Assembly: GCF_041053105.1 (NCBI RefSeq) | Contig: NZ_CP163444.1 | Span: forward strand, 7,410,501 to 7,474,500 | DNA from: Streptomyces sp. R44 | GTDB lineage: Bacteria; Actinomycetota; Actinomycetes; Streptomycetales; Streptomycetaceae | Length of the DNA stretch: 64,000 nt | Direction: 5' to 3' | Part shown: piece after piece, positions 53,315 through 60,517 of the stretch | Numbering within the stretch: position 1 is the first letter of the stretch | Layout: each line of letters begins with the position of its first letter | Position numbers and translations under genes: made by a program | Notes under the pieces: generated by a model | The model's database searches: none | Told to the model about the DNA's origin: nothing | Seen by the model: only the letters and a program-made list of their open reading frames with translations

Positions 53315-55918
53315 TCAGCCGGTCGGGCCGCGCCTGCGGAGCTTCGTGAGCGCCTTGGTGGCGTGCCTGCGGGTGCTCCCGCCCTGGGCCATGCGGGTGA
53401 GCAGCGCGAGGGCCTCCCCGTGGTGCCCGTCCACATCGGCCAGGAACTCGGCCGCCTCCACGCGCGCGAGGCTGTCCCAGGCGTCCGGGTCACCGGCGAT
53501 CCTGGCCAGCGCTCGCGCGCCCTCCTCGCGGTGCCGGGACAGCTGGGCGAGCGCACGGGCCGCCAGCATGGGTCCGTAGATCTCGTACTCGGGGTCGTAC
53601 GAGGTCATGGCCGCAAGCGGCTCGGCCACCCGTTCGTCGTCGAGCCGCGCCAGGCCGAAGGCGGCCCTGGCGCGGGGGCGGGTGTCCAGGGCGGTGTTGT
53701 TGGTCATCTGCAGGAGGAACTCGATACCCCGCTCATCGCCCCAGCCGGCCAGGACGGTGGCGATGTCCATGTGCGCGTACACATCCGGATCGCCGGGTCG
53801 GGGGGCGCTGCCCAGATGTGAGGCGAGCACGACGATGGCCTCGTCCCGGTACTCGGCCAGCACGCCGAGCGCCTTCCAGGTCTTGAGACGGTCGACGAAC
53901 GGTCTGCCGTCCCCCATGTGGAGAAGGAGCTTCGCGGCCCGGGACCGGTACTCCCCGACACGCGCCAGCTGCGCGGCCGCCCGTACGCGGTTCGCGAACG
54001 TCAGGGCGGTGTCGTCGGCGAGCCCGGCGAGCAGCTCGGCGCCCTCCTCCCGGTGCCCCTCGACCAGGACCAAACACAGCGCGGCCAGGATCCGCTCGCC
54101 GGCCAGCTTCTGGTCACGCGCAAAGGCGCCGAACTGCCGGGCCAGCAGGTCAGCGGGAAGGCCGGTCCGCATCTTCAACTGGTCGGTCAGCAGCCGCAGG
54201 CCGGCAAGGGGGGCGTGCGCGGCAAGCTCGTCCAGGGCCCGCACGGTGTCGGCCGCGACGCGGTCCCCGGGAGCGAGGAGCCCGTTGAGGAGGAAGCCCA
54301 GGTAGGACGGGTCGAGGGCGAGCAACTGCACGGGAGACACGGGAGACACGGGAACGGGGGACGGTGCCGCGTCGTCCGCAGCGGAGATTGGCCGGCGGGG
54401 AAACAGCCGTGTGTGCAGCTCGGCGCGGGCCCGTACGTCACGGGTGGCGTGCCGGGCGGCGTGGTACTCGAGCAGCGTCTGGTGGAGGAAGTGGAAGTCT
54501 CCCGCCCGCTCGGCCAGGAGTCCGGTGGGCCGCAGGAGATCGCCCAGGAAGGCGTTCCAGAGCGCCGGCCTGACCTTGTCCGGGCGCCGGACGTGCAGGT
54601 GGGAAGCGAGGATCGCCACGATCGGGGCGGTGTTCCCGTTCATCCTCTCGTACGCCACGTGGTCGATGAGGTCCGGCAGTTCGTCCCGCACCGCACGCGC
54701 GGCCTGCTCGGCCGCCCGCTGGTCGCGGGGGATCTGGTGCCGGTCCGCGAGGACGCGGATCGCCTCGGCGTGAGTGGCCGCGATGCTCTTGTGCGTGTTC
54801 TGCTCGTACAGCAGCTCGACGAAGGCCCCGTAGGCACCGGTGCGGCCCTCGGGCAGGGGCCGGTTCGGGTCGGCCGCGTACAGCGGACACAGCATGGAGG
54901 CCATCAGCGGGGTGCGGGCCAGCTCCTGCAGGCCCGATGCTCGCAGTCCCGTGGTGAAGACCTGGAGATGCCTGTCGCGGTTCGGCAGGTCGCGGAAACA
55001 CCGTCGGGCGTACGTACCCAGGTCGGCCGGAGTGAAGGGCTGGAGTTCGAAGCGGCCGACACCCGGCCCCAGCCGGGCGAGCTCGTCGTCGGGCAGCGGA
55101 CGGGTCGCGACGACGAACCGGTAGACCGTCGGCTCCTGGCTGCCCTCCCGGGCGAGCCGCTCAAGCAGGGCGACGCGGGTGGCGCGGTCGGGAACCTCGT
55201 CCAGGCCGTCGACCATGACCAGCCAGGGTGTCCCGGGGGACGGCGGCCGGGTGAAGAAGTCCGCGGTCGGCGCCTCGCGGAGTCCGTACGGGCCGAGTTC
55301 CTCGATGACAGCGGCTTCGAGGGCACAGGACAGGAGGGGTTCGGCGGCGAGCGCGGTTGCGCGGATCAGGACCGGGACGGCCGAGCGCGACCGGTCGTGG
55401 GCCCGGCCGGCGAGTCGGCGGACGGCCCAGTTCGACAGGTGTTGGCGCAGGAGTACGGACTTGCCGCCGCCCGCGGTGGCCAGGAGGGTCCGTATGCGGT
55501 CGGTCCCGGTGAAGACGGCTTCGGCGGGCATCCGCCGGCTGTCCGCGCTCGGTACGTCGGCGGTCATGTCGCCCGGCACCCGCGTGTCGGGTCGCTGGTC
55601 CTCGGCCTCCTGGTCCTCGGCTCCCTGCTCCCCGGGTACCTGGTTCTCGACGAGCTGGCGGACGTAGACCTCGGAGAGCGGGAAGGGGCCTGGCCCCTCG
55701 GCAAGACCGGGGTAGGGGTGGCGGCCGGCCGTGAGCGCGGCGGCACGCAGGTAGGACGCCAGCAGCGCATCGTGCCCGGGGGCGAGGTCGCCGCGTCCCG
55801 GAGCCAGGACGTAGTAGTTGACCTGGTCGGTGTGTCCGACCGCGAGGCCGCCCCCGGAGGCGGTGATCGCGGTCCGGGCGGTGTCGGGCGGGGCTGGGGT
55901 GGCGCCGGGCGCGCTCAG
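53315..55918 (-). CDS. NACHT-type NTPase with HEAT-like repeats (probable CTG start)
   Basis: This 867-residue protein is a STAND/NACHT NTPase. From the proposed start it has an N-terminal segment with TASGGGLAVGHTDQVNYYVLA and HPYPGLAEGPGPFPLSEVYVRQL, a P-loop AGGGKS with Lys153, and the NACHT Walker B LVMVDGLDEVP (Asp237 to Glu241). A helical arm domain and a C-terminal array of short helical repeats follow. A GTG at 55579 is the first standard start but would drop the conserved N-terminus, whereas a CTG at 55918 overlaps the upstream stop (CTGA), so I infer the latter. NACHT proteins act as signalling or antiphage sensors; no effector domain is recognisable here. Confidence 0.8.
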   Translation of the reverse strand: MSAPGATPAPPDTARTAITASGGGLAVGHTDQVNYYVLAPGRGDLAPGHDALLASYLRAAALTAGRHPYPGLAEGPGPFPLSEVYVRQLVENQVPGEQGAEDQEAEDQRPDTRVPGDMTADVPSADSRRMPAEAVFTGTDRIRTLLATAGGGKSVLLRQHLSNWAVRRLAGRAHDRSRSAVPVLIRATALAAEPLLSCALEAAVIEELGPYGLREAPTADFFTRPPSPGTPWLVMVDGLDEVPDRATRVALLERLAREGSQEPTVYRFVVATRPLPDDELARLGPGVGRFELQPFTPADLGTYARRCFRDLPNRDRHLQVFTTGLRASGLQELARTPLMASMLCPLYAADPNRPLPEGRTGAYGAFVELLYEQNTHKSIAATHAEAIRVLADRHQIPRDQRAAEQAARAVRDELPDLIDHVAYERMNGNTAPIVAILASHLHVRRPDKVRPALWNAFLGDLLRPTGLLAERAGDFHFLHQTLLEYHAARHATRDVRARAELHTRLFPRRPISAADDAAPSPVPVSPVSPVQLLALDPSYLGFLLNGLLAPGDRVAADTVRALDELAAHAPLAGLRLLTDQLKMRTGLPADLLARQFGAFARDQKLAGERILAALCLVLVEGHREEGAELLAGLADDTALTFANRVRAAAQLARVGEYRSRAAKLLLHMGDGRPFVDRLKTWKALGVLAEYRDEAIVVLASHLGSAPRPGDPDVYAHMDIATVLAGWGDERGIEFLLQMTNNTALDTRPRARAAFGLARLDDERVAEPLAAMTSYDPEYEIYGPMLAARALAQLSRHREEGARALARIAGDPDAWDSLARVEAAEFLADVDGHHGEALALLTRMAQGGSTRRHATKALTKLRRRGPTG

Positions 55919-56430
55919 TACTGGGGCGGGCCCGGCAACGGAGGGTTTGCCAGGGTGACGTCCCCCATGCGCAGCGCGGCCACTGAACCATGGTCGGCCC
56001 GGATCGCGACATCCCCGCCGACGGCGAGCCCGTCACCGGTCGCCGACACCGCAGCGGCAGGGGAGGGCGCATGCGCGTCGAGCAGGGCGCGCAGGGCCTC
56101 GGCGGCCGGTCCCCGCTCGTGGTCGGCGAGCCCGGCGAGGGCCGTCTCGAACCGCGCCTGCCACGCGTCCCGTACGGCACGCCGCACGGCCTCCGCCACG
56201 GCGTCGTCGGCGCTGGTCAGCGCATGGGCGCTCCGGTCCAGCTCGGTGCCCACGCTCTCCTCGTCCTCACGACCGAAGTCCTCACGACCGAAGTCCTCAC
56301 GACCGAAGTCCTCACGACCGAACCACCCGACCACCGCCTGCCGGAGCCCCGGCCAGGCACTCGTTCCCGCAGCCCGCACCACCGCCGTACCTCCCACCGC
56401 GGCCGGTGCAGTCGACTCCTCCGCCACCAT
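55915..56430 (-). CDS. Small NACHT-associated protein with FGRED repeats
   Basis: This 171-residue partner gene overlaps the NACHT gene by four bases. It has four tandem pentapeptides GREDF, a helical middle (AVAEAVRRAVRDAWQARFETAL), and a C-terminal SATGDGLAVGGDVAIRADHGSVAALRMGDV segment that resembles the GGGLAVGH segment at the NACHT N-terminus. No enzyme motif is seen. The shared motif suggests direct association with the NACHT protein, perhaps as its regulator or cofactor. The ATG at 56430 follows GGGGACGG. Confidence 0.7.
   Translation of the reverse strand: MVAEESTAPAAVGGTAVVRAAGTSAWPGLRQAVVGWFGREDFGREDFGREDFGREDEESVGTELDRSAHALTSADDAVAEAVRRAVRDAWQARFETALAGLADHERGPAAEALRALLDAHAPSPAAAVSATGDGLAVGGDVAIRADHGSVAALRMGDVTLANPPLPGPPQY
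56263..56322. repeat. Four perfect 15-bp tandem repeats inside the NACHT partner gene
   Basis: The unit GTCCTCACGACCGAA repeats four times without mismatch (56263, 56278, 56293, 56308). Each unit adds one GREDF-type pentapeptide in frame, so copy-number change alters protein length without a frameshift. Confidence 0.95.
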
Positions 56431-56510
56431 CTGCCGTCCCCTCGCTCGCCCCTCGTCGGACGCCTGACGACCGTAGCGCCCGACCGGCCCCCGCACAGGC
56501 CCTTCCGCCA

Positions 56511-57509
56511 TCAGGTGATCGTTCGCCCGCCGAGCGGCTTGCGGTAGCGGACGTACTCGTTCTGCCGCCGGAACCCCACACTCTCGTACAGGCCGTAGGA
56601 CCGGTACGGATTCGCCGTGCCCGTGAACAGCCGGGCGGTCGTCGCACCCTGCTCGCAAAGGCTCCGCAGCCCCTCAAGGAGCAGGACCCGGCCGATGCCG
56701 AGGCGTCGATGGTCCGTCCGGACGCTCAGCTCTTCCACCTCGCCCACGGTGTGGTGGTGACGGCGGAGGGAGCAGAGGGCGACGCCGACCATGTCCTGCC
56801 CGTTCCAGGCAGCCCTCCAGCACGCCGGGTCGGCGCTGTCGACGAAGTCCTGGAAGGGCCATCGCTGAGTGAAACCGGTGTCCGCGTACGAATCGACGAC
56901 CGTCCTCCAAGCCGCACGGTAGTGCTCCGTCCCGATCGGCCCCGTCTGTATCCCGGCCGGCAGCTCGGTGCCGGGCTCGGGCAACTGCTGCAGATCGCCC
57001 AGAGCCATCTCGACCAGGCTGAAGACCCGTCGGTAGCCGGCTGCGAGCAGCAGCGCCGTGGCGTCCTGCTCGGAGGCCGCGGCGTTCGCACCGATCACCG
57101 CTGTCCGCGCCGTTCCGTGCTGTTCGACGAGCTCGCGGATCCGCTCCTCGGCCCAGCGCAGCATGGCTGAGCCGATGCCCTGGCCGCGATGCCCGGGCAG
57201 GAGGTGGCCGCGGTGCAGGTACAGCCACGTGCCGTCCCGCTCCTGCCACCACCGGATCGTCGAGTAGCCGACGACGCTCCCGTCGAGCACCACCAGGATC
57301 TGGTCCTCGGACGGTTCCTCCAACTCGGCAGAAGCTTCGGCGATCTCGGCGGCCGTCGGGAGCCCTTCCACCACCGAACGGACGTCGACCCGGTCCCGTT
57401 CGACACACCCCACCCGCACCGCGGCCATGGCGCCGTGGTCTTCCTCGCCGCGATACGGCCGGAGCCCGAAGCCGACCGGAAGGTTGCGTCCTGCCGTGCC
57501 CTCCCACAT
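56511..57509 (-). CDS. Two-domain GNAT acetyltransferase
   Basis: This 332-residue protein contains two GNAT domains in tandem. The N-terminal domain has YLHRGHLLPGHRGQGIGSAML, an acetyl-CoA-binding R/Q-x-x-G-x-G/A motif. The C-terminal domain has VEELSVRTDHRRLGIGRVLLLEGL and ends GLYESVGFRRQNEYVRYRKPL. The arrangement resembles mycothiol synthase and Eis-like two-domain GNATs, but the substrate is unknown. The ATG at 57509 gives MWEGTAGRN. It is divergent from a TetR gene with a nested palindromic operator between them. Confidence 0.87.
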   Translation of the reverse strand: MWEGTAGRNLPVGFGLRPYRGEEDHGAMAAVRVGCVERDRVDVRSVVEGLPTAAEIAEASAELEEPSEDQILVVLDGSVVGYSTIRWWQERDGTWLYLHRGHLLPGHRGQGIGSAMLRWAEERIRELVEQHGTARTAVIGANAAASEQDATALLLAAGYRRVFSLVEMALGDLQQLPEPGTELPAGIQTGPIGTEHYRAAWRTVVDSYADTGFTQRWPFQDFVDSADPACWRAAWNGQDMVGVALCSLRRHHHTVGEVEELSVRTDHRRLGIGRVLLLEGLRSLCEQGATTARLFTGTANPYRSYGLYESVGFRRQNEYVRYRKPLGGRTIT

Positions 57510-57568
57510 GACCGGATCATCTCGAACTTGGAGGGAGGCAGGTAGGCCACCCTGATGTCTCTCCTTGC

Positions 57569-57609
57569 GATCCTAGGGGCTCTAGGTTAAAACTAGGACC
57601 CCTAGGATC
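57569..57609. promoter_or_regulatory. Nested palindromic TetR operator
   Basis: GATCCTAGGGG (57569-57579) and CCCCTAGGATC (57599-57609) are perfect inverted repeats. Inside them CTAGGTT and AACTAGG-type CTAGG boxes repeat at regular spacing, giving four CTAGG half sites in 41 bases. It lies between the GNAT start (57509) and the TetR start (57620), so it is the likely autoregulatory site. Confidence 0.8.
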
Positions 57610-57619
57610 GGGGGAGTGG

Positions 57620-58213
57620 ATGGCGCGGGCAGGGCTGACGGCGGAGCGGGTGACGATCGCGGGTGCCGAGCTGGCCGACGAGGTCGGACTCGACCGGGTG
57701 ACCATGTCGCAGGTGGCGCGGCGACTCGGCGTGAAGGACGCGAGCCTCTACACGCACGTCCGCAGCCTGGAGGATCTCCGCGGACGCATCGCGCTGTTGG
57801 CGGCGGACGAGAAGACCCTGCGCATCGCGGAGGCGACCTCCGGGCGGGCGGGCAAGGACGCGCTGGTCGCGTTCGCCGACGCCTGGCGTGAGTACGCCCA
57901 CGAGCATCCCGGTCGCTACACGGCGACGCAGACCCCGATCCGGATCGACCCCGACCTGGCGGCGAAGGCGGCCGGCCCGCGGCGCGCGGTCGAGCTGACG
58001 TACGGCATGCTCCGCGGCTATGGACTGGCGGAGCCCGATCTGACCGACGCGGTCCGGTTGCTGCGCAGCACGTTCCACGGGTTCGTGGCCTTGGAGACCG
58101 CGGGCGGCTTCGCGCACGAGCGCACGCCGCAGCAGTCCTGGGTCCGTGCTCTCGACGCGCTCCACACCCTCCTGGAGCACTGGCCCCCCTCCCGAGAAGG
58201 AGACTCCGCATGA
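57620..58213 (+). CDS. TetR/AcrR-family repressor (WHG-type C-terminal domain)
   Basis: This 197-residue regulator has an N-terminal helix-turn-helix VTMSQVARRLGVKDASLYTHV and a C-terminal WHG (TetR_C_33) ligand domain (GRYTATQTPIRID, RAVELTYGMLRGYGL, LRSTFHGFVALETAGGFA). GGGGGAG precedes the ATG at 57620. The upstream palindrome is its probable operator, controlling both itself with the downstream hydrolase and the divergent GNAT gene. Its stop overlaps the hydrolase start. Confidence 0.9.
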   Translation: MARAGLTAERVTIAGAELADEVGLDRVTMSQVARRLGVKDASLYTHVRSLEDLRGRIALLAADEKTLRIAEATSGRAGKDALVAFADAWREYAHEHPGRYTATQTPIRIDPDLAAKAAGPRRAVELTYGMLRGYGLAEPDLTDAVRLLRSTFHGFVALETAGGFAHERTPQQSWVRALDALHTLLEHWPPSREGDSA

Positions 58214-59046
58214 CCGACCCGACCACCGGCACCCTGCGCGTGAACGGTGCGAACCTGCACTACGAAGTGCGCGGCCGGGGCCCGCTCCTGCTGCTGATCC
58301 CCGGAGGGACCGGCGGCGCGGCCTCCTTCGACGGCATCGCCGACGACCTGGCCGCCGAGTACACCGTCGCGACCTACGACCCGCGCGGCATGTCGAGAAG
58401 CACGCTGGACGACCCCGAAGCCGAGCAGCGCGTGGCCGAACACGCCGACGACGCCTTGCGCATACTGGACCTGCTGTCGCCCGACGCGCCCGCCCGAGTG
58501 TTCGGGTCCAGCTCGGGCGCGATCGTCGCCCTGCACCTGCTCACCGCCCATCCCCGACGCGTCGAACGCCTCGTGGCGCACGAGCCTCCGGTCGTGGAGG
58601 TCCTGCCGGACGCCCCCGAACACCGCGCGCTCATCGCACGCGTACAGGCGACGTTCCACCGAGAGGGGCTCATGCCGGCGATGGCCGTGTTCGCCGCGGG
58701 TCTCAAGAAGGACGGCGACACCTCCCAGCCGAAGGCCGAGATCACGCTGCCGCCGCAGGCAGCGGCGCGGATCGAGCGGACGATGGCCGACCTGCCCTAT
58801 TTCCTCGGGCGCATCGTGCCGGCCTTCATGTCCTATGCCCCCGACGTCCACCGGCTGGAGGCACTGTCGGACCGGCTCGTGCTCGCCTGCGGCCAGGACT
58901 CGCGCGGCGAGCTGCCCTACCGGCCGGCCGCCTTCCTGGCCGAGCGCCTCGGAACGGAACTCCAGCACTTCCCCGGCGGGCACACCGGCCTGACCACGCA
59001 CCCCGCCGAGTTCGGCGAACGCCTCCGGAAGGCATTCCGGGCCTGA
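58210..59046 (+). CDS. Alpha/beta hydrolase
   Basis: This 278-residue alpha/beta-hydrolase has LLLIPGGTGGAASFDGIADDL near the oxyanion hole, the nucleophile in VFGSSSGAIVAL (Ser in G-S-S-S-G), a late Asp region in VLACGQDSRGELPYRP and His in FPGGHTGLTTHP. It probably hydrolyses an ester or related substrate. The ATG overlaps the TetR stop by four bases, so the repressor probably controls it in response to the hydrolase's substrate or product. Confidence 0.9.
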   Translation: MTDPTTGTLRVNGANLHYEVRGRGPLLLLIPGGTGGAASFDGIADDLAAEYTVATYDPRGMSRSTLDDPEAEQRVAEHADDALRILDLLSPDAPARVFGSSSGAIVALHLLTAHPRRVERLVAHEPPVVEVLPDAPEHRALIARVQATFHREGLMPAMAVFAAGLKKDGDTSQPKAEITLPPQAAARIERTMADLPYFLGRIVPAFMSYAPDVHRLEALSDRLVLACGQDSRGELPYRPAAFLAERLGTELQHFPGGHTGLTTHPAEFGERLRKAFRA

Positions 59047-59151
59047 CCCTGGAGCAGACCCATGGGGTGATGCGGCTGCTCGTCGGCACCGGCGTCACGT
59101 TCGTCCAAGGCGCGCGTCCAGCGCCCGCGACGAATCGTTCTGGAGAATCGC

Positions 59152-60012
59152 GTGTCCCGCACCACACCCCGCGTCCCTACGACGTCGAGGCGTTGTTCCC
59201 CGCCCTCGCCGGCCACCGGCGTACGGCGACGAGACTGCACCCCCGCCCCGGCGAGCCGGAGGCGCACGACAGCTCCGTCGCCGGGCCGATGCTCTGGCCG
59301 GCCGACGAACCCTGGCCGGTGTGCACCGCCGTCCACGCCAAGGCGACCGGGCACCCTGTGGGCACGCGACATCCCCGACCTCTCCGGACCCGAGGGCCAT
59401 GACCTCCTCCAGGTCTTCTGGTGCCCCTTCGAAGTGCACGGCACCGGCCAGACCGTCGACGTCGTCCTGAAGTGGCGCCGCAGCGAAGACATCGGAGCCG
59501 TCCTCCAGGAGCAGCCCGAACCGCTGGTGGTCGGCTCACCCGAGTGCGTGCCCCAGCCCTGCGAACTCCACCCCGAGCAGATCACCGAGCACGCATACCT
59601 CGGCCTGCTCCCCGAGGACCTCCAGGAGGCCATCGCGACGTGGGAGGAAGAGCTCCTCGACGAGGAGGAGGAAGAGGCGGAGGCGGACTTCCCCACCGAG
59701 TACTCCAGCGATCTGTCCCTCGCACCCGGCTGGAAGGCCGGCGGATTCGCCACCTGGCACCTCAGCGACCCCCACCCTGTCGACTGCACCGTCTGCGGCA
59801 CCCCCATGCCACCGCTCCTGACCGCGTACTACGTCGAATGGGACCCCGCCTCGGAGAGCTGGGCCCCACGGGAAGACCTTCGCCCCGACCTGTTCCGGCA
59901 CGTGATCACCCCCACCGGGGTGTACCTGGGGCGCGGGTATCTGCGCATCCACACCTGCCCTGCAGACCCCTGCCACTCCCACCGACTCAGCGCCCCGGGG
60001 CGCCCGTTGTGA
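59152..60012 (+). pseudogene. Frameshifted zinc-finger-like hypothetical protein
   Basis: The GTG at 59152 has GGAG six bases upstream and begins MSRTTPR. Coding quality then moves to another frame (RPYDVEALFPALAGHRR, AHDSSVAGPMLWPADEPWPVC) until about 59350, then returns to the first frame for LLQVFWCPFEVHGTGQTVDVVLKWRR and a C-terminal half with CTVCGTPMPPLLTAYYVEWDP and TCPADPCHSHR. This matches a Streptomyces hypothetical family with a WPADEPWPVC core and paired cysteines that probably bind zinc. Two compensating indels of the same gene are the simplest explanation. Both could also be sequencing errors. Confidence 0.65.
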
Positions 60013-60022
60013 TCGAGTACGA

Positions 60023-60277
60023 ATGCGGCACGGATCCGAGCGTGATCAACCGGGGGCCTTCGAGCCCGCTGGTAGGCCCTGGTACGTGGCCGCGGGCTGG
60101 GCACTGGACCTGTTCCGCGGCAGTCAGACGCGCGCTCATGGGGACATCGAGATCGCGATTCCGGCCGCGAGCTTTCCCGAGCTTCGCCACCGCTTCCCCG
60201 GATACGTCTTCGACGCGGCAGGCAGTGGCCGGATCTGGGAGGACGCCACACCGGAGGCGCTGGCCGCCGTGCAGTGA
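60023..60277 (+). pseudogene. Truncated nucleotidyltransferase-like gene
   Basis: This 84-residue ORF opens with WYVAAGWALDLFRGSQTRAHGDIEIAI, the pattern of aminoglycoside-type nucleotidyltransferases (GGWALDLxxG...HxDIEI), and FPELRHRFPGYVFDAAGSGRIWE. It stops where family members continue for another 100 residues. The catalytic acidic residues lie at the start, but the truncated product is unlikely to be active. It follows the frameshifted gene, so this is another damaged stretch. Confidence 0.65.
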
Positions 60278-60346
60278 CGCGCGAGTTCTTGTGAGGTGTC
60301 TTGACAGCCCCGTGCGGCGCTCCGAGACTCGTCTCCGACGCACTCG

Positions 60347-60360
60347 TGTTTACGTGAACA
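60347..60360. promoter_or_regulatory. Palindromic TGTTTACGTGAACA, possible LacI/GntR-type operator
   Basis: TGTTTACGTGAACA is palindromic at 12 of 14 positions and lies 158 bases upstream of the GH95 gene. LacI-family sugar regulators often bind such sites before glycoside hydrolase genes. A TTGACA -35 candidate is at 60301. The remaining bases to 60517 show nothing else. Confidence 0.55.
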
Positions 60361-60517
60361 TGAAGGGGTGGCATCTCAACGACGCATGGATGTCACCTCG
60401 GTTCGGCCGATCCGCAGCCGCCGGTGAGTTCCGTCGCCCGCGTGGCCCGAGTGTGCACTCTTCCGCAGCACCCCTGGCGGATGCCGTCCCGCTCACCCCC
60501 CGCCGAAAGAGCCCCTC

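Noticed and set aside
53315..55579. NACHT protein starting at the first GTG
   Set aside because: It would lose about 113 residues containing conserved N-terminal motifs that continue in frame to the upstream stop.
56263..56322. CRISPR-like array
   Set aside because: The repeats are contiguous 15-bp coding units with no spacers and no cas genes.
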